From the NCBI GenBank assembly GCA_030602615.1, contig JAUVZM010000002.1:1-64000 (forward strand): DNA of 64,000 bases, given 5' to 3'. Positions 55,037-63,339 of the stretch are shown here, piece by piece. The notes under the pieces are model-generated. The model did no database searches. It was not told the DNA's origin and saw only the letters and a list, made by a program, of their open reading frames with translations. Position numbers and translations under genes: made by a program. Position 1 is the first letter of the stretch. Every line of letters starts with the position of its first letter. The DNA comes from a bacterium. GTDB taxonomy: Bacteria > Armatimonadota > Zipacnadia > Zipacnadales > Zipacnadaceae.

Positions 55037-56340
55037 GTCAGCGCGCTTTCTTCGGGTTGCGGCACACAGTCGCGCGAGACGGCCAGCAGCAGGCCAACAG
55101 CCAGGAAATTGATCACAATGGATGTGCCCCCGTAGCTGAGAAAAGGGGTAGTTATTCCTGTCAGGGGAATCAGGCGCAACAGTCCGCCCATAATGATCAA
55201 CGTCTGCAGCGAGAAAACGGTGGCCAGCGCCGCAGCCAGCAGACTGGCGAAGCGGTCGGTAGCCTGCCAGGCGAGGCTGTAGCTACGCACGGAAATCAGG
55301 GCATAGATTATTACTATCCCCCCGGACCCGACGAGGCCCAGATCCTGTCCTATTACGACCAGGATCAGGTCGGTGGGGGCGGCCGGCAGGTTGGTTACTG
55401 ATAGGTGTCCCAGGCCTGCCCCGAAAATCCCTCCTTCACCCAGGCAGAACATCGCCTGCAGGGGTTGGTAACCTATCCCGGTAGGATCTGCCCAGGGGTT
55501 GAGCCAACTGCTGATTCTAACTCCTACCTGAGGGAATAGCTGATATGCAAGAGTCAGGCCCACCGCGAAGAGCGCTACCGCCGCTATTCCATACGCGGGC
55601 TGGCCGGTTGCCAGGTAGAACATAGTGACAAACAGACCAAAGAAAAGGATGGCGGTTCCCAGGTCGCGTTGTCCCACAAAGATTGCCAGACAAGAGATCA
55701 CGATGAGCAGCAACGGTGCCAGCGACCGCAGCGAGGGAGTCTGGATACTGATGCGGCCTCTGCCCCTGCGACCCAGCATCTGGCGGTAGTCAGCCACATA
55801 GCCGGCCAGAAATATCGCCATTAGAATCTTGGCGACCTCGCCTGACTGGAAGGTAACCAGATGCGGAATGGACAGCCACAGGCGCGCGCCATTGATCTCC
55901 TTGCCCCACAGCATTGTAGCCGCTAGCAGAGCGATTGCGGATAGGCCAGCCAGGTACTTGAATCGGGCCAGGGAGCGAATATCCTCGATCAAGTAGTAGA
56001 GCGCGACCATCAGAAAGATTCCGATGATGATGGCAATGAGCTGGCGAGTGGCCAGGTAGGCGTCGGTGCGGGTCAGGAAGACTATGCTCAAGACGCATAG
56101 CAGGCCACACAGAGGCAGCAACAGGCGATCGCGACGGGCCGTGACCAGATCCATAAGCACAACTGCTACTAGCAAAACCCCGGCTGGTGTCAGCCCACGC
56201 ATAGCCCAGCCCAGCGGCTTGCCAGTGGCTGCCGTAACTAGCATCAGCCCGGCCGCCCCTACCACGGCGCAGGCTATCAGCAATATTATTTCTATGCGCC
56301 TGGTCTGACTTATTGGGGATTGACTCCTTTTCGTCGCCAA
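55033..56340 (-). CDS. FtsW/RodA-type SEDS peptidoglycan glycosyltransferase
   Basis: 435 aa with about ten or more membrane helices. Conserved SEDS segments are present: FQSGEVAKILMAIFLAGY, VGQRDLGTAILFFGLFV, the extracellular loop PTGIGYQPLQAMFCLGEGG, GAGLGHLSVTNLP, and PTDLILVVIGQDLGLVG, which keeps the conserved Asp of the catalytic loop (usual hTDFIF) but has QD for EE. C-terminal TPFLSYGGTS is intact. It polymerises lipid II and normally needs a class B PBP partner, encoded directly downstream but apparently inert. Confidence 0.92.
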   Translation of the reverse strand: MATKRSQSPISQTRRIEIILLIACAVVGAAGLMLVTAATGKPLGWAMRGLTPAGVLLVAVVLMDLVTARRDRLLLPLCGLLCVLSIVFLTRTDAYLATRQLIAIIIGIFLMVALYYLIEDIRSLARFKYLAGLSAIALLAATMLWGKEINGARLWLSIPHLVTFQSGEVAKILMAIFLAGYVADYRQMLGRRGRGRISIQTPSLRSLAPLLLIVISCLAIFVGQRDLGTAILFFGLFVTMFYLATGQPAYGIAAVALFAVGLTLAYQLFPQVGVRISSWLNPWADPTGIGYQPLQAMFCLGEGGIFGAGLGHLSVTNLPAAPTDLILVVIGQDLGLVGSGGIVIIYALISVRSYSLAWQATDRFASLLAAALATVFSLQTLIIMGGLLRLIPLTGITTPFLSYGGTSIVINFLAVGLLLAVSRDCVPQPEESALT

Positions 56341-56363
56341 CTGCTCGCCGGTGACGGCTGTAC

Positions 56364-56900
56364 CTAATGCTGATAGCGGAAGGTGGTGGCACCGATGGTA
56401 ATTTCGTCACCGTCGCTCAGGGCGACATCGTCCTGGATTCTGACGCCGTTGTGGACGGTTCCGTTCGTAGAATGGTAATCCCGCAGGATAAAGCTGTTGT
56501 CTTGTTGGACGATCAACGCGTGGGTAGCCGATACATAGCGGTCCTGCAAGCTGAGGTCGTTATGCCACTTGCGGCCGATGCTGATTGACTTGCTCAGCGG
56601 AAAGCTGGTGCCTATCGAGAGATTCGTAGCCGAGGTCTCGACCACAAGCAGGCGGGCAAGGCGAGGTGGCTCGGCGCCTGCCTCCTTCGCCTCCAGTTCG
56701 GGCCGGGTCGGCTCCGGCGGCGACTGTCGGGAATCACGCTCGAACACTGGCCGCTGGGCAGGTTGGCCATCGTGCTGGGCCACCGGTTGTTGGGCCGTGG
56801 CGATATGGAGAATAAGCAGACGAAAGACAACTGCGATAAACACGTATAGCAGCGCGACAAACAGATACTTACCGATTGTCAGCAAGAGGCCTAGTTCCAC
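56364..56900 (-). CDS. FHA-domain protein with N-terminal membrane helix (FhaB-like)
   Basis: 178 aa, GTG start. A helix at about residues 6-30 anchors it in the membrane, a polar linker follows, and the FHA domain occupies 100-178: SIGRKWHNDLSLQDRYVSATHALI (GR, S..H) and RDYHSTNGTVHNGV with the phosphothreonine-binding Asn. FHA domains read phospho-Thr marks; in this operon it probably binds targets of the downstream PASTA kinase. First gene of the operon, followed by FtsW/RodA, PBP and PknB genes. Confidence 0.9.
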   Translation of the reverse strand: MELGLLLTIGKYLFVALLYVFIAVVFRLLILHIATAQQPVAQHDGQPAQRPVFERDSRQSPPEPTRPELEAKEAGAEPPRLARLLVVETSATNLSIGTSFPLSKSISIGRKWHNDLSLQDRYVSATHALIVQQDNSFILRDYHSTNGTVHNGVRIQDDVALSDGDEITIGATTFRYQH

Positions 56901-56962
56901 TGCTGGTCACCTGGTGGTCAACGTAAGCTACTTGAGGAGAGCTTCTGCCATCCAGCACCAAG

Positions 56963-56991
56963 ATTATAGCAGAAGGAGCAGGCGATGTCAC
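56963..56991 (-). promoter_or_regulatory. Promoter of the FHA-SEDS-PBP-PknB operon
   Basis: Minus strand: GTGACA (56991-56986, 5 of 6 -35 matches), 17 bp, TATAAT (56968-56963, perfect). The leader to the FHA start is about 55 nt. Confidence 0.75.
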
Positions 56992-57084
56992 TACCCGGCT
57001 GGCCGTTGGAATGGTGCTCGTTGCACCCAGTGAGTCGCGGACTGGGCCTGGTCAGGCGGCTACCTTCCGTGTGGGCGATATTTA

Positions 57085-57093
57085 TGGTATAAT
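57085..57093 (+). promoter_or_regulatory. Extended -10 promoter of ftsK
   Basis: TGGTATAAT: a perfect -10 at 57088-57093 with the TGN extension, but a weak -35 (TTCCGT, 57065-57070, 17 bp away). About 75 nt before the ftsK start; divergent from the wall-operon promoter. Confidence 0.6.
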
Positions 57094-57173
57094 AATGACA
57101 GTAGCAAGAATGTTGCGGATGTTCACCCGCCTAATGACGCAGATTACTTCGGAGAACTCGGAGGGTGAAACGG

Positions 57174-59453
57174 ATGTTAAGAGATCAGCGCGACAACCGA
57201 TTGAGGCGTGATATAATCGGTATTGGCCTCGCCACCCTCGGTGCTGTGGTGCTGGTCAGCCTCGTCTACGGCCAACAGGGCACCGGTTTCCTTCCCCGCA
57301 TTGTCTCCCAGGGCTTGCTGCTGGCATTTGGGGTCGGTGCTTATCTTACTCCGGTCATTCTGCTGGCGCTTGGTGTGCTGCATATGCTGGAGCGCCAGGA
57401 TCTGGGCGATATACATACGGCCATGGGGCTGGGGCTGCTATTCCTGATAGTGATGGTCCTGTTCCAGTTGTCGATCCCCCTGGAAGACTTCTTTGCGCGG
57501 GAGGCTGTTCTGGCCGGTGGCGGCTACGTTGGTGCTGCCCTGGGCTGGCTTCTACTCAAGGTAGTGGGTTCGTGGGGCAGCTATATTGTGCTTCTTGCCC
57601 TCGGGGTGGTTGCTATATTGCTGGTAACGAGGGTCTCAGTACAGGGTCTGGCGGGCCGCTCGGTTTCTATGCTAGCCGAGGGCGGCGTCCGCGCGCGCCG
57701 CAGTGTCAGCCGCAACTTGCCTGGCCGCGAGGCGGGCCTGCGGGCTCGTGCCGAAAAGGCCGTGCGGCGCAACGGTTCAGCGCGGCGCAGCTTGCGCGGC
57801 CCCCGGGTGCAACTCGAAGATGATGAGGTGCCCTCTGACGCGGCTAGTGAAGGAGGAGAATCTAGCGGTAGGCGGCCATCGGAAGGGTCAAATCCAGAGC
57901 CGGCGGCCGGAACGAAAACTGGTGCCTCCCCCGCCAGCCAGCAGCATTCAGGAAGACCTCAGTTGCAGTTAGTAAGCGAGCCGACTGGCTTCACGCCCCC
58001 GCCTCTGACGCTTCTGAGCAAAGAAGGTATGGACCTGCAGACCGGTGAGATGCGCGCCGAGATTGCCGAACGCATCATCAAGCTGGAGGACACCCTGGAG
58101 AGCTTCGGCATCAGTGCCACAGTTGCTGACTACGAGTGCGGGCCGGTGCTGACCCGCTACGAAGTCGAACCAGAGAAGGGCATTCGGGTGAGTAAGATTG
58201 CGCGCCTGGCCGACGATCTGGCTATGAGCCTGGCGGCGGTGGACGTGCGCGTGGAGGCGCCTATTCCCGGCAAGTCAGCCATCGGCATTGAGGTGCCCAA
58301 CGAGCACCGCTCGATAGTCAGCCTGCGGGGGCTGATGGAGTTGGATCTGTTCAAGAATCACAGAGGCACACTGCCGATAGCGCTGGGACGCGACATCGCC
58401 GGCGGGCCGGTGGTGACCGATCTTATGCCTATGCCCCATCTGCTGGTTGCGGGCGCGACGGGAGCGGGCAAGAGTATCTGCCTGCATACGGTAATCCTGA
58501 GTCTGATAATGACTCACGCGCCCCGGGAATTGAAGCTGATCCTCATTGACCCGAAGCGAGTGGAATTGACCATATACGACGGCATTCCGCATTTGATGTC
58601 GCCGGTGGTCTACAGCGTCAGGGAAGCGGCGGACGTGCTGCACAAGGCGATAATGGAGATGGAGAAGCGCTACGATAAATTTGCTCTGAAAGGCGTCAGC
58701 AATCTGCCTGAATATAACCAATTGGCTCAAATGCCCAAAGAGCACGCCGCGGACGAATTCCAGCCGCTGCCCCGCGTGGCAATCATAATTGACGAGCTGG
58801 CTGACTTGATGATGCAGGCACGGGCCGAATTTGAGTATTCCATCTGCCGCATAGCCCAGTTGGCGCGGGCGACGGGCATTCATTTGGTCATTGCCACCCA
58901 ACGGCCAGCAGCCAATATCATCACCGGCAATATCAAGGCCAATATGCCCTCCCGGATCGCCCTGGCGGTGGCTTCAAACGTTGACTCCCGGGTTATCCTG
59001 GATACCCAGGGAGCTGAGCGGCTGATCGGCTCGGGTGACATGCTCTTTGCACCGCTAGATGCCCCCAAGCCCCGGCGTATTCAGGGCGCGTTTGTGCGGC
59101 GCGAGGATATCGCCAAGGTGGTTGAACATCTGTGCCGGCAGGGCGAGCCGGAGTTTGAGATTGAGCCAAGTGTTGTGTCTGATGAAGATGACTATGCGGC
59201 CGAGCTGGAGGCCAGTGACGAGCTGCTGGAAGCCGCCGCTGAGTATGTCATAAATGAAGACCAGGCCTCAGTCTCAATGCTGCAACGGCGCTTCAAGATT
59301 GGATATGCGCGCGCCGGCCGCCTCATTGATATGCTGGAACGAGCCGGGATTTGTGGGCCGCATCAGGGCTCTAAGCCGCGCGAGGTTATCGGGACAATAG
59401 CGGTGTTGCGAGAGCACCAATCTGCTGAAGACGAGCAGTCCGGCAATTGGTAG
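57174..59453 (+). CDS. ftsK: DNA translocase FtsK/SpoIIIE
   Basis: 759 aa. ATG 57174 sits 8 nt behind GGAGGG; GTG 57165 is an in-frame alternative. Four membrane helices in residues 20-155, a basic/proline-rich linker (shorter than in E. coli), then the alpha/beta motor: YEVEPEKGIRVSKIARLADD, IGIEVPN, Walker A VAGATGAGKS, LILIDPKRVEL and Walker B VAIIIDELADLMM, with ATGIHLVIATQRPA. The C-terminal gamma winged helix (VSMLQRRFKIGYARAGRLIDML) reads orienting sequences. It pumps chromosome ends through the septum. Confidence 0.96.
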   Translation: MLRDQRDNRLRRDIIGIGLATLGAVVLVSLVYGQQGTGFLPRIVSQGLLLAFGVGAYLTPVILLALGVLHMLERQDLGDIHTAMGLGLLFLIVMVLFQLSIPLEDFFAREAVLAGGGYVGAALGWLLLKVVGSWGSYIVLLALGVVAILLVTRVSVQGLAGRSVSMLAEGGVRARRSVSRNLPGREAGLRARAEKAVRRNGSARRSLRGPRVQLEDDEVPSDAASEGGESSGRRPSEGSNPEPAAGTKTGASPASQQHSGRPQLQLVSEPTGFTPPPLTLLSKEGMDLQTGEMRAEIAERIIKLEDTLESFGISATVADYECGPVLTRYEVEPEKGIRVSKIARLADDLAMSLAAVDVRVEAPIPGKSAIGIEVPNEHRSIVSLRGLMELDLFKNHRGTLPIALGRDIAGGPVVTDLMPMPHLLVAGATGAGKSICLHTVILSLIMTHAPRELKLILIDPKRVELTIYDGIPHLMSPVVYSVREAADVLHKAIMEMEKRYDKFALKGVSNLPEYNQLAQMPKEHAADEFQPLPRVAIIIDELADLMMQARAEFEYSICRIAQLARATGIHLVIATQRPAANIITGNIKANMPSRIALAVASNVDSRVILDTQGAERLIGSGDMLFAPLDAPKPRRIQGAFVRREDIAKVVEHLCRQGEPEFEIEPSVVSDEDDYAAELEASDELLEAAAEYVINEDQASVSMLQRRFKIGYARAGRLIDMLERAGICGPHQGSKPREVIGTIAVLREHQSAEDEQSGNW

Positions 59454-59511
59454 GCTACATCTGACAGCCAAGCGTAGGTCTAAGTAAACTGACTCTCACC
59501 ATAGGGAGTTA

Positions 59512-60432
59512 TTGACCTTGTGTAGTCAGCTCAAAGCTGCTGATCGCACTTGCCCCGAATCTAGCAAGAGCGACCCAGTTCCCAATAATACACTCAACGA
59601 TCTGACCGGCAAAGAGTGGATCAAGCGGACAAAGTCATGGTTTGTCTGTGACTCGCCCCGCTATCACCGCAACCGCGAGACCGAGCTGCACCCGGCGCGC
59701 TTTCCCGAGGAGATGATTGCCCAGTTCGTCACTTTTTTCACTAAGGCGGGCCAGTGGGTGTTTGATCCGTTCTGCGGAAGTGGCGCGACGCTGGTAGCTT
59801 GCCTGGAGCAGCGCCGGCGGGCAGTAGGCCTGGAGTTGGCCTCCCGATATGCTGAGGTGACCGGCCAGCGCCTGGCCGAGCTTGAGGCGGATGGAAAGGC
59901 TCAGGTCATCGAAGGCGACGCTACGCAACTGATGAAGCCGGATTTGTGGCAGGATTGCATTGCGTGCTCTGACGGTTGGTTACCGCAATTTGACTTTATC
60001 ATCACCTCGCCGCCGTACTGGAATATGCTGCGGCACAGCCGGGGTGGGGTGCACTCGACGCACAAGCAGCGCGCCGAGACGGGATTAGATACACACTATT
60101 CGGACAGCGGGCCGGATTTAGGCAATATCGAAGATTACGACGAGTTTATTGAGGCTGTCGGCGATGTATTCGATCAGTGTCAGAAGTTGCTGAAGCCGGA
60201 GAAGTATATCGTCGTTGTGGCACAAAACATTCGTGTTCCCAACGGATATGTGATGCCGCTGGCTTGGGACCTGGCCCGGCGCATCAGTGCCTCGTTCAGC
60301 TTCCAGGGCGAGCGTATCTGGTGCCAGGACTCCAAGCAGCTTGGCATCTGGGGCTACCCGAAAGTCTTCGTCCCCAACTACCACCACCACTACTGCCTGA
60401 TATTCCGTAACGATCAGCCCCAGTCCTCATGA
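59512..60432 (+). CDS. Site-specific DNA methyltransferase (N4-C/N6-A type)
   Basis: 306 aa, TTG start (weak site AGGGAG). Motif order is SAM-binding motif I first (FDPFCGSGATLVA, near residue 85), then catalytic motif IV TSPPYW near 167. A short N-terminal part includes FVCDSPRYHRNRETELHPAR, as in many orphan N4/N6 methylases. No restriction endonuclease gene is adjacent, so it is solitary here. The stop overlaps the rimO start (ATGA), coupling a DNA methylase to a ribosome-modifying enzyme. Confidence 0.85.
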   Translation: MTLCSQLKAADRTCPESSKSDPVPNNTLNDLTGKEWIKRTKSWFVCDSPRYHRNRETELHPARFPEEMIAQFVTFFTKAGQWVFDPFCGSGATLVACLEQRRRAVGLELASRYAEVTGQRLAELEADGKAQVIEGDATQLMKPDLWQDCIACSDGWLPQFDFIITSPPYWNMLRHSRGGVHSTHKQRAETGLDTHYSDSGPDLGNIEDYDEFIEAVGDVFDQCQKLLKPEKYIVVVAQNIRVPNGYVMPLAWDLARRISASFSFQGERIWCQDSKQLGIWGYPKVFVPNYHHHYCLIFRNDQPQSS

Positions 60433-61766
60433 AACCCTCCGTCGCCCTCGTATCGCTGGGTTGCTCGAAGAATCTGGTTGACTCCGAGGTGATGCTAGGG
60501 CTGCTGGACCAGGCCGGCCACCCGATTGTCGAGGATAACGAGGATGCCCAAGTTGTTATCGTAAACACGTGTGCGTTCATCGAGCCGGCGGTGAATGAGG
60601 CTATTGAGGCAGTCCTGGACGTCTCCGAATTGAAAAAGAATGGCAAGCTGCAAGCGCTGATCTGTGCCGGTTGCCTGTCGCAGCGTTATCAGGACGATCT
60701 GCTCGAAGAGCTGCCCGAAGTGGATGTCTTTCTGACGCCGGGTGCAGTAGGTGAGGTAGTGAAAGCCGTGCAGGTGGCGCTCAGTGGCCGGCGGGAGGTG
60801 ATGAAAGCACCGCTGGAATATAGCTACGATGCCCACACGCCCCGCTGGCGGTCAGCGCCCTCCTGGCTGGCGTATGTGAAGATAGCCGAAGGCTGTGATA
60901 ACCACTGTGCTTATTGTACTATTCCGTCGCTGCGCGGCCGCCATCGCAGCCGACCAGTTGATGATATTTGCGATGAATTTTCTGACCTGGCTAGCGATGG
61001 AGCGCGGGAGATAGTACTGATCGCCCACGATACAACGCGATACGGTGCTGAGATGGAACCGCCCAGCTCACTAGCGGCGCTGCTGGACAGCCTCCCGACT
61101 CGTGACTACGACGGCTGGATTCGGATAATGTATATGTATCCGAGCCGGGTAAGTCAACAACTCATCGAGGCGATAGCGCAGTCTAACGTGATTGTGCCGT
61201 ACTTTGACATTCCTTTCCAGCATGTTTCGGAGGATATTCTTCAGCGCATGGGTCGAGCGGGAGATGGCGAAATCTACCTCAATGAACTTGCCCGGATTCG
61301 GCGGATGATCCCTGATGCGGCCATTCGCACCACCCTGATTGCCGGTCTGCCCGGCGAGGCCGAAGAAGATTTCCAGATGCTGCTGGACTTTGTGCGCGAG
61401 GCCCGCTTGGACCGGCTGGGCGTCTTTCCCTACTGGCCGGAGGCGGGTACGCCTGCCGCCGAGATGGAAGACCAGGTTCCGCCGGAGGTAGCTCGCCAGC
61501 GCCAGGCGGAGCTGATCTCAGTTCAGGAAGAGATTTCGCTGGAGAAAAACCAACAATTTGTCGGTCAGAGGATGCACGTGCTGGTCGAGCATGAGCTTGA
61601 AGAGGGGGTGTGGGCCGGTCGTTCGTATCGCGACGCTCCTGAAGTGGACGGAGAAGTCATGCTGCGCGCTACGGGCGAAGGTCCGAAGCCCGTGCCCGGC
61701 GAATTCGTGTGGGCTACTGTCGAGAAGGCCCAGGTGCATGACTTAGAGACAATACTCATCAATTAG
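60429..61766 (+). CDS. rimO: Ribosomal protein S12 methylthiotransferase
   Basis: 445 aa. Three N-terminal cluster cysteines (LGCSKNLVDSEVM, VNTCAFIEPA, CAGCLSQRY), then the radical-SAM cysteines CDNHCAYC and TIPSLRGRHRSR, IPFQHVSEDILQRMGR and a C-terminal TRAM-like domain (VEHELEEGVWAGRS). LGCSKN and the TIPSLRG...R pattern separate RimO from MiaB. It adds a methylthio group to an Asp of S12 using SAM and an auxiliary 4Fe-4S cluster. Confidence 0.95.
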   Translation: MKPSVALVSLGCSKNLVDSEVMLGLLDQAGHPIVEDNEDAQVVIVNTCAFIEPAVNEAIEAVLDVSELKKNGKLQALICAGCLSQRYQDDLLEELPEVDVFLTPGAVGEVVKAVQVALSGRREVMKAPLEYSYDAHTPRWRSAPSWLAYVKIAEGCDNHCAYCTIPSLRGRHRSRPVDDICDEFSDLASDGAREIVLIAHDTTRYGAEMEPPSSLAALLDSLPTRDYDGWIRIMYMYPSRVSQQLIEAIAQSNVIVPYFDIPFQHVSEDILQRMGRAGDGEIYLNELARIRRMIPDAAIRTTLIAGLPGEAEEDFQMLLDFVREARLDRLGVFPYWPEAGTPAAEMEDQVPPEVARQRQAELISVQEEISLEKNQQFVGQRMHVLVEHELEEGVWAGRSYRDAPEVDGEVMLRATGEGPKPVPGEFVWATVEKAQVHDLETILIN

Positions 61767-61805
61767 GGCCCAAGGCCGCGTTGCTCTATCAAGAATGGTG
61801 GAAAC

Positions 61806-63305
61806 ATGTCTGGTCAAGTTCGCGTAAGATTTGCGCCGGCGCCGACGGGTTACATGCACATCGGTAACCTGCATACGGCGCTGTTTAACTGGTTGTTTGC
61901 CCGCAGGCAGGGCGGGGCTATGATCCTGCGCATTGAGGACACCGATGAGCTGCGCTCGACCTCTGATGCTCTGGAGGTCATCTATCAGGGCTTGAAGTGG
62001 ATTGGCCTGGATTGGGACGAGGGGCCGGATGTGGGCGGCGAATACGGCCCGTACGTGCAATCTGAGCGGCTTGATATCTATCAGGAGTATCTGCAGCAGT
62101 TGCTGGAGGCTGGACGGGCCTATGAGTGCTTCTGTAGGCCGGAGGAGCTGGAAGAGCGTCGCGAGGTCATGCGCGCCCGCGGCATTCCGCCCAAATACGA
62201 CGGGCGCTGCGCCCAATTGTCCGAGGATGAGCGGGAAGACCTCCGGGCAGAGGGGCGCGAAAGCTGTATCCGCTTTCGGGTCAAAGAGACGGGCACGACG
62301 GTGATTCAGGATATCATTCAGGGCGAGGTCTGCTACGACAATTCGCTCATCGGCGATCCGGTCATCATCAAGACCTCCAGCTTCCCCACCTATCATTTCG
62401 CCTGTGTGGTTGACGATCACCTGATGCAGATCACGCACGTTATCCGGGCCGTTGAGCATCTGCCCAACACCCAGATACATATCCAGCTTCAGGAGGCGTT
62501 GGGACTCCAGACACCTCAGTACGCTCATCTACCTCTCGTCCTCGGGGAGGACCGCAGCAAATTGAGCAAGCGCCACGGAGCGGTGGCCGTGACCGACTAC
62601 CAGGAGCAGGGCTTTCTGCCGGAGGCTATGTTCAACTTCCTGGCACTGCTGGGCTGGTCGCCGGGAGATGAGCAAGAAGTAATGGCTCGGGAGCGGATTG
62701 TCGAGCAATTCAGCCTGGCGGCCTGCGATAAGTCGCCCTCGGTCTTTGATGTGCAGAAGGCCGAGTGGATGAATGGCGAGTATATGAAGCGAATGGATGC
62801 TGAGCAGCTTGCCGAGCGCCTGCTGCCCCTGCTGGTCGAAGAGGGACTGATGGAGCCGCAGCCCTCCGCCCAGCGCTGGCAGTGGCTGGTCCAGGTGGTG
62901 GACCTGATGAAGGAGCGCACGCCGCTGCTGACCACCTTCGTTACCTGGGGGCGCTACTTCTTCACTGGTGATTATGAATACGAGAATCGAGCGCGGCAGA
63001 AGTGGCTGAATCGCGAAGATACTCCGGAGAAGCTGGAGGTACTGGTCGAGCGACTGCAACTTTTGCAGGCATGGGACCATCCAACTATTGAAGGCACGGT
63101 TCGGGGACTGGCGGAGGAGCTGGAGGTCTCGGCGGCGAAGGTAATACATCCGTGCCGGGCCGCAGTTACTGGAACAACTATCGGCCCTAGTTTGTTTCAT
63201 CTAATGGAACTGCTTGACCAGGATGATGTCGTCGGTCGGTTGCAGCGGACGGCGCAGTTGGTCCGGGCCGGGGAACTTGCGCCACTGCCCAACGAGAATG
63301 AGTGA
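61806..63305 (+). CDS. gltX: Glutamyl-tRNA synthetase
   Basis: 499 aa. Class I signatures: PTGYMHIGNLHTALFNWLFA (HIGH-like HIGN) and KLSKRHG (KMSKS-like) near residue 252. Rossmann domain, GLDWDEGPDVGG and the anticodon-binding helices are all present and full length. The 4-Cys zinc site found in some GluRS is not evident. It charges tRNA-Glu, possibly also tRNA-Gln if the organism uses GatCAB. Confidence 0.96.
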   Translation: MSGQVRVRFAPAPTGYMHIGNLHTALFNWLFARRQGGAMILRIEDTDELRSTSDALEVIYQGLKWIGLDWDEGPDVGGEYGPYVQSERLDIYQEYLQQLLEAGRAYECFCRPEELEERREVMRARGIPPKYDGRCAQLSEDEREDLRAEGRESCIRFRVKETGTTVIQDIIQGEVCYDNSLIGDPVIIKTSSFPTYHFACVVDDHLMQITHVIRAVEHLPNTQIHIQLQEALGLQTPQYAHLPLVLGEDRSKLSKRHGAVAVTDYQEQGFLPEAMFNFLALLGWSPGDEQEVMARERIVEQFSLAACDKSPSVFDVQKAEWMNGEYMKRMDAEQLAERLLPLLVEEGLMEPQPSAQRWQWLVQVVDLMKERTPLLTTFVTWGRYFFTGDYEYENRARQKWLNREDTPEKLEVLVERLQLLQAWDHPTIEGTVRGLAEELEVSAAKVIHPCRAAVTGTTIGPSLFHLMELLDQDDVVGRLQRTAQLVRAGELAPLPNENE

Positions 63306-63339
63306 ACATCAGTCAACCAATAGCGCAAGGAGGATAACA

